This document shows, piece after piece, positions 36,942 through 48,000 of a stretch of DNA of 64,000 bases. The DNA is from Pontiellaceae bacterium B12227 (GTDB taxonomy: Bacteria; Verrucomicrobiota; Kiritimatiellia; Kiritimatiellales; Pontiellaceae), in the NCBI GenBank assembly GCA_029432775.1, contig JAROAZ010000011.1:124001-188000 (forward strand). The letters run 5' to 3'. The translations under genes and the position numbers were made by a program. Positions within the stretch are counted from its first letter, which is position 1, and each line of letters starts with the position of its first letter. Below the pieces are notes generated by a model. It did not search any database. It was given only the letters and a program-made list of their open reading frames with translations, and was not told the DNA's origin.

Positions 36942-37199
36942 ACCGCAACAACTACGGCGGCAACAGCGTACCGCCCTCCAATAAGACTCTTCCCGTAGGA
37001 TGGCACGTTGTCATCGCAACACTTCAGAATTAAACCTTCGTTGTTCAAAATTCAGAATTCATCCCCTCCCTGTCCAGAAACGAATCCCACAAGAGTATCT
37101 TATGGAAATGCGCTCCGGATGAGCCGGAGCCTGCTGAATGAAGCGTTTTTGTGCGGTTATCCAAAGGCGTTTCGCCAAGTGAAAAACAACAGGATTTTC

Positions 37200-38507
37200 A
37201 TGCAGTACCTGACCCATTTTAAATGCAAGTTGATGACCCGCGGAGGGGTTTTAATTGCTCTGCTATTGCTGGCTGCCGGATTCAACGCTGTTTCCGAGGC
37301 CGCAGCTCCTAATGCTTCGTCGCTGCATCCGTCTAAACGATATGGTCAAAACCCGTTGGAAGGGACCATTAGTCCGGTCTCCGGCATGCGTCATCCTGGG
37401 GTGCTTCAAAGTCCGGCCATGCTTAAGGCGTTGAAAAAGTCGCTGGATGCAAAAGATCCCGAACGGATGGCGCTGTGGAAACAAATGATAACCTGCGATA
37501 GAGGGCGTATTGACCGAGAACAGGAGTGGTCCCCGGGACTGGTCCTTCATCGAAAAGAGATGGACCGCGCCAAGTGGGCAGCGCCGGGCATGCTTCGGTA
37601 TACCCTTGACTGGATCATGAACGGAAATGCTGAATCTGAACAGCATGCCATTCAGATGTTTAACACCTGGGCAAATTGCGAACAGTTTGAATGCGACCCC
37701 TCGGATGAGTATGGACATCACCGGCTGGTGGGAGGCATCACGTTTGGTTCGATTCCCTATGCGGCCGAACTGCTGATGTCTTCCGGCACCTCCTGGCCCG
37801 TCGATGAGCAGGAAAAATTCAAGAACACCTGGCGCACCGTCTTTTTGCCGGTCATCTCCGAAAATCGACCGTACCACTTCAACGGGAACTGGGACCTCGC
37901 CTGTTCCTGGAGTATTCTGGCATCGGCCGTTATGCTGGATGACCGGGAGTTGTTCCTCTCGGAAATCGACCGCTTGAGAAATGGATATACCAATGCGCAA
38001 TTTTCCAGATATCTACTCCCCAGCGGGCAATGTCAGGAAACCGGTCGGGATGTGATTCATTCCGAAATGGGGCTCTATTTCGCCTCATTATGTGCGCAGA
38101 TCGCCTGGAATCAAAATATCGACCTCTTCGAAGGGGAAGACTACTCCCTGGGGCGTTGCTATGAATATCTGGCCCTGTTTCACAGGGGGGAAGACCGTGT
38201 CCCCTATGAAATCTACAACGATGCGATTGGCCCATCCAGCAAGCATCAATCTCCGAAACCTTCTGAATTATTCCGCGGCGATTATCGCTACTCAATCTAT
38301 GAGATGATTTACCATCACTATCGCGATTACCGGAACACCGAACTGTATAATGTGAAGAACGTATTGGAACAGAAAACACGCCCGGAAGGTCCTTCGCCAA
38401 ATGTTCAAACGTACAGCACCCTATGCTTCTGGAATCTGGATTTAAGGGCCGACGCACGGAAACGGCGCGCCACACGGGCAGATGTAAAAGTCAAACTGGT
38501 TCGGTAA
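37200..38507 (+). CDS. Secreted alginate-lyase-family polysaccharide lyase
   Basis: A 435-residue protein with the alpha/alpha-barrel alginate-lyase fold. Marks: MRHPGVLQSPAMLKAL near the mature start, HFNGNWDLACSWS, and QCQETGRDVIHSEMGLYF, which matches the catalytic His/Arg/Tyr region of such lyases. It should cleave uronate-containing polymers by beta-elimination. Start choice is uncertain: ATG 37200 and ATG 37233 both give a signal peptide (MTRGGVLIALLLLAAGF), and neither has a strong SD. The frame also extends to 37008 without protein-like sequence. A run of ten G directly follows the stop. Confidence 0.8.
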   Translation: MQYLTHFKCKLMTRGGVLIALLLLAAGFNAVSEAAAPNASSLHPSKRYGQNPLEGTISPVSGMRHPGVLQSPAMLKALKKSLDAKDPERMALWKQMITCDRGRIDREQEWSPGLVLHRKEMDRAKWAAPGMLRYTLDWIMNGNAESEQHAIQMFNTWANCEQFECDPSDEYGHHRLVGGITFGSIPYAAELLMSSGTSWPVDEQEKFKNTWRTVFLPVISENRPYHFNGNWDLACSWSILASAVMLDDRELFLSEIDRLRNGYTNAQFSRYLLPSGQCQETGRDVIHSEMGLYFASLCAQIAWNQNIDLFEGEDYSLGRCYEYLALFHRGEDRVPYEIYNDAIGPSSKHQSPKPSELFRGDYRYSIYEMIYHHYRDYRNTELYNVKNVLEQKTRPEGPSPNVQTYSTLCFWNLDLRADARKRRATRADVKVKLVR

Positions 38508-38608
38508 GGGGGGGGGGCTACTCTCTTTAAACCATGACATTTTTTCAGATTGTTTAATAAGATTCTCCGCTTCCTTGCGTATTAGTTTGTATTGAGATCG
38601 GAGGTGGC

Positions 38609-38761
38609 ATGTCAGGAAAGATGTTTACAGAATGGACGGAGCGGTTCAACGCCGTGTCAGTGGGCTATCAGGTTTGCAGGGGTAAATTCAGGATTACCGA
38701 TGAAGCCGGAGCTCCGATGAATGGGTTAGTTAGGGGGCTGGCATGGCAAAGTGTAAAGTAA
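38609..38761 (+). CDS. Small protein of unknown function (50 aa)
   Basis: A 50-residue frame starts at ATG 38609 with a strong SD (GGAGG, 38600-38604). The product contains WTERFNAVSVGYQVCRGKFR and an ITDEAG segment and has no signal peptide. It overlaps the next gene's start by 19 bases, indicating coupled translation. I do not recognise either. The good SD and coupling are the main evidence that it is real. Confidence 0.5.
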   Translation: MSGKMFTEWTERFNAVSVGYQVCRGKFRITDEAGAPMNGLVRGLAWQSVK

Positions 38762-39087
38762 TGGCATTTCACCGTTCAACCGGACTGTGGAACCGGCATA
38801 TTCAGGTTAGACTGGAACAGATTATTGGCTGCCGAGACGAAAAACTTGAAACCGAGTTAGCGGAGTGGCAGGCGCTTTACGATGACCAGTTCCGGAAATA
38901 TCCCTATGAATTCGATTGGCAAGCCTTTAACCGGCACGGCAGGGAATTAACCGCCAAAATTCAGGCCATGGCCCTGCCGTGCACAGAGCTTTACTACGTT
39001 GAGTCCGACGACCGGGACTTCTTTAATCCGGAAGGTTGCAGGTCCTCATCGAGCATCAACACTAAGGATAAAGGCCGGATCGCTTAA
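38743..39087 (+). CDS. Small cytoplasmic protein of unknown function (114 aa)
   Basis: I do not recognise this family. The 114-residue product is charged and aromatic (HIQVRLEQIIGCRDEKLE, DDQFRKYPYEFDWQAF), with no signal peptide or membrane helix. It is coupled to the 50-residue frame at 38609. Its stop overlaps the stop of the convergent secreted-protein gene. The cargo-like pair of small genes is unlike the surrounding large secreted enzymes and could be a mobile-element or toxin/antitoxin-like unit, which I cannot support further. Confidence 0.6.
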   Translation: MAKCKVMAFHRSTGLWNRHIQVRLEQIIGCRDEKLETELAEWQALYDDQFRKYPYEFDWQAFNRHGRELTAKIQAMALPCTELYYVESDDRDFFNPEGCRSSSSINTKDKGRIA

Positions 39088-40043
39088 GGCACTGAAATGT
39101 TCAGGCGATAGAACCCGGCATTACCCGTGGCATTTGTGAGATCGACAAATTCATCAACCGGCCAGGCAACGGATGCGATGGGGGTGAAATTTGTGGATAG
39201 GTCGGGAGTCCATTCGATTTCATAGCAGCGGCCGGGTTTGGAATCCCAGATCAGGTGTCCCGTGCCTGAGTGTGTAACCATGACGGGATCCATAGCAAAT
39301 GGCTGCACCCCTGCGATATATGTTTCAAGAAAGCTCATGCCGGAGTTGCCGGAGATCGCATTGGCATCGGCGCCAGTAATATTTCCGAAATTTCTAAGCT
39401 CCCACCAGTCCGGTATCCGGTCGAAATCGAGGTCAGGTGCATCGGAAGCGAGTTCGTGATCTAGAAGAGCAATTTGGTCGATGTAGGTTGATGCGCTCTC
39501 CTCGTTGGAAAAAAGTATGGATTTGGTCGCGGTTTCGGTTGAGTAAAGCGGCAGGTTGGCTCCGATGGTCGTTCCGTTCATGCTGAGGTTCCATACGCTG
39601 TAGACATAGTCGCAGAACATATCGAACCGCGTCCAGACGTTGGTCGATATTGCGACGCCAAGGTCAACAGGCACCTCATTACTATAGGCATGTATATGGA
39701 GATTGGTGCCGATATAAAAGCCGGCGCTTGTATCAGGGTCGGCTACGCCCGGATCGCTTTCAGGAGCATCGGATATGCGAGCCATAAAACGAATCCAGAT
39801 GGTTTGATTGGTTGTGGAAATGTTCTGCACAATCTCAGCCTGCGTCATTTCCAACGCCTGGAACCCGTCATATACCACATTCGATTGCACAGAAGCTGTG
39901 CCACCGGAAAGGTTCCAGTTGTTTTGCCCGGAAATCGAGCCGGGTACGATACCGTTTTCGGTCTCGAAAGTTTCCTGCAGCAGGGTGGATGCAGAAATGT
40001 TGAGCGTCAGGCAACTGAAAAACAGGATGGCTTTATTAAACAT
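39084..40043 (-). CDS. Secreted LamG/ConA-like protein with calcium-type segment
   Basis: A 319-residue exported protein: signal peptide (MFNKAILFFSCLTLNISAS), then a jelly-roll domain (about 20-190; IWIRFMARISDAP, TRFDMFCDYVYSVW, IDQIALLD). A thrombospondin-3-like segment (DLDFDRIPDWWELRNFG, about 200-215) follows, and a C-terminal beta domain ends in GFYRLNISVP. This layout is common in carbohydrate-binding secreted proteins of this group. No catalytic site is visible. It lies 19 bases downstream of the esterase gene on the same strand and shares its last residues ISVP. Confidence 0.75.
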   Translation of the reverse strand: MFNKAILFFSCLTLNISASTLLQETFETENGIVPGSISGQNNWNLSGGTASVQSNVVYDGFQALEMTQAEIVQNISTTNQTIWIRFMARISDAPESDPGVADPDTSAGFYIGTNLHIHAYSNEVPVDLGVAISTNVWTRFDMFCDYVYSVWNLSMNGTTIGANLPLYSTETATKSILFSNEESASTYIDQIALLDHELASDAPDLDFDRIPDWWELRNFGNITGADANAISGNSGMSFLETYIAGVQPFAMDPVMVTHSGTGHLIWDSKPGRCYEIEWTPDLSTNFTPIASVAWPVDEFVDLTNATGNAGFYRLNISVP

Positions 40044-40062
40044 GATCTTTCCTTATTGAAAA

Positions 40063-41361
40063 TCAAGGCACAGAAATCTTCAGGTTCCGAATCTCACCGG
40101 AAAGCCCGTCTCCAACGATCAGCGCCCGGCCTTCCTGAGGATAAGCAAACGTGGTGCTGTTGAGCGGAATATCGATTCCATCAATCTCTAACGAAGCATT
40201 GCCGTTGCCTGCAGAAAAAACGACCGAGTGCCACTGGTTCAGTGCTATATCTGCCGTTAGCGTTCCTGTGTTAAAAGCGGCCATGCGCAGGGAGGAGGTC
40301 GCATTGTGAAAATAGAGTTCAAATCCGCGCTTGCTGAATCCGAGAAAGGATCGCCGCGCTGCAAGTGTTCCGGTTCGTGCTTCGATTCTAACTTCCATCT
40401 CAATGGTTACTGAGGGAGCGGTCAGTTCCAGTTCAACCGGAAGCTGAGTAACGGTGGCCTGTTCCAATAAAATGGAAGGCGGGGGATTGGTGAAAGACGA
40501 AACGCTGATGCCGGGCTCTCCGGAAAGGTAGCCGAGCGATTCGAGGAAACGGTCTGTTTCTGTGATACCTTCGACGATTTGCTCCTGGGTTGCAGTGTAG
40601 CCGGGAAGAATAAAGGCGTGGAGCGCATTCGTCAGGGTATGCAGTTCGCTTCGGACGCCGGCATTGGTCAAAGCGGTATGCATATCGACGGCCTGCGAAT
40701 AATCAACGGTTGGATCCGCGAGACTGTGTATGTTCAGCATCGGCGCAGAATGGGAACTCACCTGAAAGAGCGGGGAAACGGCCGTCTGCGCCTCCAGAGT
40801 TCCTTCCGGAACATATCTGCCCCAATATCCTGTCACGTCCATGATGCCATTGCAGTTGATAATCGCATTGGCGCGGTTGGTCACAGGTGGCAGAGTGCCG
40901 GTGCAGGCCGCCAGATGCCCGCCGGCGGAATCGCCGATGACAGCGATCCGGTTCGGATCAATTCCCAGTTCAGCGGCATGAGAGCGGATATACTCCACTG
41001 CATTGGTACAGTCGGCTATGCAGTCATAAATGGTTGTCCCGGCATTGGAATCAACCAGTCTATATTCAATGGAGAAAGCGGGGATACCGCGCATGGCAAA
41101 ATAGCGGCAATGAGGAAAAAACATATTCGGGGTGCCGCCGGTCCACCCTCCGCCGTGAATGGCGAGTAGGGCCGCAGATGGATTCTCGGTCGGGGTTTCC
41201 GGATGGAAGAGGTGAAGCTTTAGTTCGCGCCCATTAACGGTTTTGTAAACCAGAATCTGGTCCGACTCCATTGCAGCCGGTTCGAGCAGATCGTTCAGCT
41301 CAACCTGAAGAACAGGCGCGACCTGCAAAGCAAATAGAAATGTAAAAAAGAATGCTTTCAT
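40063..41361 (-). CDS. Secreted esterase (HSL/BD-FAE type) fused to LamG domain
   Basis: A 432-residue two-domain protein. The signal peptide (MKAFFFTFLFALQVAP) is followed by an alpha/beta-hydrolase (about 45-275) with LLAIHGGGWTGG (oxyanion hole) and VIGDSAGGHLA (nucleophile Ser145), as in carbohydrate esterases of the BD-FAE group. The C-terminal part (about 300-432) is a concanavalin/LamG-like domain (LNQWHSVVFSAGNGNASLEI) ending in LKISVP. It probably removes acetyl or feruloyl groups from polysaccharide while the LamG part binds substrate. It is the first gene of a two-gene unit with the protein at 39084. Confidence 0.83.
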   Translation of the reverse strand: MKAFFFTFLFALQVAPVLQVELNDLLEPAAMESDQILVYKTVNGRELKLHLFHPETPTENPSAALLAIHGGGWTGGTPNMFFPHCRYFAMRGIPAFSIEYRLVDSNAGTTIYDCIADCTNAVEYIRSHAAELGIDPNRIAVIGDSAGGHLAACTGTLPPVTNRANAIINCNGIMDVTGYWGRYVPEGTLEAQTAVSPLFQVSSHSAPMLNIHSLADPTVDYSQAVDMHTALTNAGVRSELHTLTNALHAFILPGYTATQEQIVEGITETDRFLESLGYLSGEPGISVSSFTNPPPSILLEQATVTQLPVELELTAPSVTIEMEVRIEARTGTLAARRSFLGFSKRGFELYFHNATSSLRMAAFNTGTLTADIALNQWHSVVFSAGNGNASLEIDGIDIPLNSTTFAYPQEGRALIVGDGLSGEIRNLKISVP

Positions 41362-42039
41362 GGATATAAGCCTATCGCATTGGGCAAGAATGAAAAACGT
41401 ATAATTTCGAATGTAAATTTATTTCTACTTCCTTCAAAGCTTGTTTGTTTACAAACCAATCGCACTCCACGACGCCACGCTTACTATCTAAAAGTTCTCC
41501 GTCTCGTATTTCTGCGACGCCATCTCATCGATAGTAAACTAAGGAACTCTCTTATTGAAATGGTGCACATATTCTTTTCCAGATCTTGGAAGTAATGTGC
41601 AAGGTTCGTTTCAAGTATAGGTCCTGTTTTTCAGCACGAATTGCGCGGTCTCTACAAGCAGAGCGGTCTATCCTGAACCAGTATTAATACATCTTATGCC
41701 GAACGGTATTTTGTGGGCCGGGAAGCAATATCAAGAAACAATCTTTAGTAATATACAAATAATGTAAGAAACCATCTGATACGTGCAAAACGTTAATGTA
41801 AACATCTCACATTGATAACGAGAGAGATAAGCATAGAAGTAGTATAAAATACTAAAAATAATATGCATAGTGTATAAATAACAAAGAAAGGAAGAATAGT
41901 ATTGTTATATATATTATACCTTGTATTTATTAAGCCTTATGCGGCACCGTTTTTCGAGAACCTGATCCGCGCCAATTGATCAGAATCAGGCAAGGCTCTG
42001 GAAACAACATGTAAAAGCAAACCATCAGGGAGAGTTATT
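41362..42039. other. AT-rich region upstream of the giant gene
   Basis: A 678-base gap clearly richer in A/T than its surroundings, especially 41680-41940 (runs such as TATATATATTATACC). No gene is credible. GGGAGAG before ATG 42040 is the SD of the giant gene. An imperfect inverted repeat, CCTGAT...ATCAGG, lies at about 41960-41990. Promoters for both divergent genes are expected here. Confidence 0.5.
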
Positions 42040-45000
42040 ATGACCAAAAGATTACTGTTTCTAAGTGTTTTTGTTGTTTTTTCAAGCTTTGCGGGAGTTG
42101 TTGAATCCAAATATACTCTCCATGCGACGGAGTTTGCTCAAATTAATAACACCAGTGAGGAAATGGTAGCTGTTCCTGCTGGAACAAGCAGTGGTGTGGA
42201 TCCTGATTTTGGTTCTTATTTATTGAATATGACTAATACTGTACTCATGGACTCCACAGAAATATCCTATTCTCTTTGGTGTGAAATATACGACTGGGCG
42301 ATCACCAATGGATATCAGTTTGACAATCCGGGAGACCGGAAGGAGATAGGTCATCCGGTTCATAGCATCAATTGGTTTGATTGTGCCAAATGGAGTAATG
42401 CACGTAGTGAAAAGAATGGTTTAACCCCTTGCTACAGTGTAATGGGAGAAATTTATCGAGTAGGTAATTACGATGCGGTTACTGACTACGATGCCAGCGG
42501 TTACCGGATGCCGATGTGGGTAGAATTTGAATATGCCGCTCGCGGTGATTTAGAAGGAAAACGCTTTCCGTGGGGAGATGTTATTACTCATGGAGAGGCG
42601 AACTATTTTTCTTCTAACGAATTTGATTACGACCTCAGTCCAACGAAAGGTGGTCATCCGGACTTTACCTATGGCGAGGACCCCCATTCTGCACCCTGTG
42701 GAAGCTTTCAACCCAATGGGTATGGGCTTTATGATATGGCAGGTAATATTTGGGAGTGGTGCAATAACTCTGCCGGCGCAGGTCGCCATGCGCGGAGCGG
42801 TGGTGGAAATGGTGACGCACGCTGGTTACGTTGCGGGGCATCCGCATCCGTTCAGGCGGGCGGGCTCTCCGATGAAACCTATCATTCACTTGGTTTTCGA
42901 ACTGTACGTAATTTCAATGTTGTGACGACACCCGAACTCAGTCCGGATGGAGGCCAACATCCCGGAAGTAGTGTGCAGGTTGCTGTTAGCTGTGAAACGG
43001 TCGGGGCAATCATTCGGTACGAAACCGGTTCCGGAATCCTGCCAGGCACGGATCCTGACGAATCATCCTCCATTGTGCCGGTATCAGGCGTAGTTTCCGT
43101 TCCTGTTCCAGGATGGTTGAAGACTCAGGCTGAGAAGGATGGGTTCAGTCCCAGTATTGTGAAGACAGCCATATACAGAGAAGCCGACGGAGAAGGACTT
43201 GCCGGTTGGAGATATCCCAAGAATGATTTACTAGGGCACGCATGCCTTGAGGAGAGCGCAAGCATACCTTCGGGAGGTGTGATGGATTTACAGCATACCA
43301 TCGAGCATGTTGATTCGGTCCTGACCGGCGATGTCGATGGCGATGGACAGCTTGAAATCGTTGTAACATCGGGAAGCACCATGCGGATCCATAACAGTTC
43401 CGGAGCACTGGAGCGCTCGGTAGACCTGCCACGGGAATCTTTCATGGCCATGCTCGAAGATGTGGATGGCGATGGTGTTCCAGAAATTTTTCTGGGAGGA
43501 AAAGGCTCAGGGTTCGCATCGTATGCATACGACGGAAACGGAGTTCTCTTGCAGACTTTCGCAGGGCAGCATGGCGGAGGTTCCGATGTAACCATGCGTC
43601 CGATTGGTTTAAGTAATGGGAAAATGCTGGTTGGCTACAATGCCGGTTACGCCCGAACGCCTCGTGGTGTGGCATCATTCGATTATGGGTCTGCTTCTGA
43701 AGACTGGTATTACCAGATTGGCCCCGCGAATGGACTGTATTCTGTTGCAGACATGGATGCGGATGGAAATCTGGACATTACGATGTCCGCGAATACTGTT
43801 CACAACGGTGCAAGCGGAAACGGCACGACCGACGGAGATCTATATACAATCGTGGTCGATGAAAATGGCTTAGGGAAGTTGACTCGGATCTATGATGCTC
43901 CCAGCAATGGAAATTCCTCCCACGTGTTTGTCGATTTTAATGCGGACGGAACCCATGATATCCTAGGTTTCAAGGGGCATGATTCGACGTACTATCCTGG
44001 ACAGGCAAAAATCCAACACTTTGCAGCCGACGGGACGGTGCTGAATACCTTCAATGGGCCGGATAACAGCAGATGGACAGGGCTGCATTCCATTGGGGAT
44101 TTGGATGGTGATGCTGTGCCAGAAATCGTTGCTACAGCGTACTATTCGGCAACATCAACCAAAACCTATGTCTTGGATACCAATTTGGTGCAGCTAGCGG
44201 AAAGCAGTATCGTTGGTAAAATCGAACTACTTGCGGATGTCGATGGGGACGGGCTACGGGAAGTGGTACTGTTATCCCGCGACGGCATGGTCAGTCTGTT
44301 GGGACAGGATCTATCCCTAGTTTCTTCGCTCCAACTCGAAGGTCAAGGTTTCGAGGTCATAGCGAGTGACCTTGAAGGCGACGGCCGGATCGAGTTGCTT
44401 TGCCGGATCGGTGAGAACCTGCATATTGTCGGCTTCCTTGCTCCAGATGGCTTGACGGTAGAACCTAATGCCTCGTTTGTTTCATCTGGGGCCATGGGCG
44501 TTAGCTTCGATCCTGCCAGTGCGACCTACGCGCTTTCCAACACCGGAACAACGGCATTGGCGTGGACGGCTACGTGTGTGGATTCATGGATTGATCTGTC
44601 ATCGTCGGGCGGAACGCTTAATCCCGGGGCAAGCCATGTGTTGGTAGTCGGATTCTCGGGTGATGCCCTGGTATTGGCCGAGGGGGTTCACGAAGCATCG
44701 ATTGAAATTTCGGTACAAGGGGCGTCCAGTTCGCAGCAGAGAATGGTGTTGCTGACTGTGGACGCGCCTACAGGCGAGCTGGTCGTCGAAGATTCTATTT
44801 TGCCGAACAATGATCTGAATATGGATTTTGGTCAATCGTTACTTAACGAGGAGAGCGTTGAACAAATCACCATCCGGAACTCCTCGGCTCAACACGACCT
44901 GGTCGTTGAAGGCATTGGACTTTCATGGTCGGAAAGCAGTGGTGCCCAAACGCTCAGCATAGGATCTTCCGGTGCGGCTGAGAGTGAATCGGTGGTCTTG

Positions 45001-48000
45001 AATCAAGCGGTTCCTCCCACAGCCATTGCCGCTAATGCTGAATACCGACCTGGTGTGATGCTGGTTGGCTATATCCCGGGGAAGCAGATCGCTGCAACGG
45101 TGAAAGCCGATCTGCATGCGACCATGGGTACGGAAGCCGTTAAAACCTTCAGCTATATTTCGGCTGAAATGGTCAAACTGCCTCCAGGGGCCAAGCTAGA
45201 GGAAATGATTGAAGCCTTTGCCGCACAGCCGAATGTGGCCTATGCGGAACCGGATTACCTGCTCAAGACATGCGATTTGCCTGATGATTCACGATTTCCA
45301 GAACTCTGGGGCATGCGTAATACCGGGCAGACTGGAGGAACGCCGGGGGGCGATATCGGAGCTGAGGAGGCATGGAATATCTCCACCGGGAATACCAATG
45401 TAATTGTGGCCGTTATCGACACGGGCATTGACTATAACCATCCCGATTTGGCGGGCAATATGTGGACTAATCCCGGCGAGATCCCAGGAAACGGTCTGGA
45501 CGACGACGGTAATGGATATGTCGATGATATCCATGGCTACGATTTTGCCTATAACGATTCTGATCCAATGGATGGTGCGGGCCATGGTACACATTGCGCC
45601 GGAACCATCGGTGCAGAGGGTGATAATGGTATTGGAGTGGCCGGGGTCAACTGGCGGGTTCGCCTCATGGCCGTAAAATTCCTGAGCGACAGCGGGGGCG
45701 GGTACACCTCCGATGCCGTGGAGGCATTAAACTATGCCGTAGCGAGCGGTGCCCATATTTCAAATAATTCCTGGGGAGGGGGAGGCTATTCTTCGACACT
45801 GAAGGCCGCGATAGAGGCAGCAGGATCCGTGGGTCACCTGTTTGTTGCGGCTGCTGGTAATTCGGGTACCAACAATGACGGAAGCCCTCACTATCCATCC
45901 AGTTATGACTGTGATAACATCATAGCCGTGGCTAGTAGCGACCATAACGACAACCGTTCCGGTTTCAGTTGCTATGGCGAAACCAGTGTCGATTTATCCG
46001 CACCGGGCAGTTCCATTCTCAGCACGATTCCTGGTGAAGGATATGCTGTATACAATGGAACATCAATGGCCACGCCTCACGTTGCAGGCGCAGCCGCATT
46101 GCTAAAGTCTCAACGGTCAAGCGCTTCGTATTCGGAGTTGAAACAATGGCTGATGAACGGAACCGATCCGCTTCCGCAGTGGAATGGCCTTGTGGTAAGT
46201 GGTGGTCGACTCAATATCGCAAAATCGCTTCTGCTTGGTGAGCCGCCATTTGTTCTTGAGGGGCTACCGGCGTGGCCGGCTACTTTGCCTCCTGGAGGTA
46301 GTGTAACTTTCGATGTTCGAAAAACGGCTCGCCGCGAGGGCGTGCATCATGGGTTGGTTTCGATTGGCAGCAACGATTCGATTACGCCGGAGACCTATGT
46401 TAATCTATTTTCGGATGTCGTGTACGACTGGATGTCGGTCATGCCGAAACAGACCATCGAAATCATGCACGAAGTAAGGACTTCTCCCGGAGCTGTTTCC
46501 CAAACATTTACACTCGAAAATCTGGGTCCGCGAAGCATGGTCTGGAGTGTTTCCGGTATGCCCTGGTGGTTGGAGATTAACCCCAGTCAGGGCAGTCTGG
46601 CTTCAGGTGCGTCTGGTCTGGTTACATTGGCGCTGGATCCCGCGGTGGAAGACTTGCAGCAAGGGTCACATGAAACTGTCTTAGAATTTGCCAACGAAAC
46701 GCTTGGTACTGTACAGCAAAGTGTTATTGAATTGATTATTACACCGTCAACCATCGCCTCATTCAATCTACATTCTGACCCTGGGTGGATGATGGAGACT
46801 GGGTGGGAGTTCGGTGTTCCTCAGGGAGGTGGTTCTTTCGGTGGAGATCCGCTATCTGGGCATACCGGTGCCAATGTGCTTGGCTACAACTTGAACGGCG
46901 ACTATTCCAATAACGTGTCGGAATACTGGCTCACATCATCCCCAATCGATTGTTCAGGCCATACAAACGTTCAACTGCGTTTCTGGCGATGGCTTGGTAT
47001 CGAGTCGTCTCGCTATGACCATGCTTCGATCGAAGTCAGTAACGACGGTTTGATATGGCACTCTGTCTGGACGCATACCGGCGGATCGTTCTCCGAATCC
47101 AGCTGGAACGAAGTGGTCTACGATATTTCCGCAATCGCCGACGACGCATCCTCAGTCTGGGTGCGCTGGGGCATGGGAACCACGGATGGCTCCGTAACCT
47201 ACCCCGGTTGGAATATCGACGATGTCACAATTGAAGGGGAACCTCTAAGCGGCTATAATACGCCTACTCACTATGTGAATGTAAGTAACTCGACCCCTGT
47301 GGCTCCGTTTGCAAGCTGGGCAACTGCGGCGACCAATATTCAGGATGCAGTTGATGTTGCATCCAGCAACGATACGGTGCTGGTCACCAATGGCATCTAC
47401 TATCTGACTTCTGAAATCGGTGTGGATAAAGATATCCTACTCCAAAGCATTAACGGACCTGATGTAACCATTATTTCTGGTTTTGGCGGAGATCGGTGTA
47501 TGAACCTGGGGGACAGCCAATGTGTTGTGGAAGGGTTTACCATTCGCGGAGGATACAGTGAAGTCGACCACCATCCTATCCCGGATCCTATCTCTGGTTA
47601 TGGAGGCGGAGTGTATTGTGTTGATCAGTCGCCCGTTTTAACGAATTGCGTGATTTCAGGTAATTGGGTTAGAATCGAGGGGTCAGGTGTTCATGGAGGC
47701 ACGCTATATAATTGTTCAATTGTGAATAATGTCCATGTCGATGCTGGAGCGTTGGCGTATAGCTTGGCTATTAATTGTCTGATTCAAGGTAACCATGGAT
47801 ATGACCTAGGCACCTATGCTGGCGGTGCAATCGGCTCAACATTGACATCTTGCATTATCATCGGAAACACTGCGGACGGTGGTGGTGCAGTTACTGGTTG
47901 TGTAGTTGAAAATTCACTGCTATTTGACAATTATGGATCGTATAATGGTGGTTGTGCTCTATGGTCTGATTTTAAAAATTGCACGGTAATTGATACGCAG

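Noticed and set aside
42160..42912. N-terminal domain of the giant protein as the sulfatase-activating enzyme
   Set aside because: The paired active-site cysteines of formylglycine-generating enzyme are missing.
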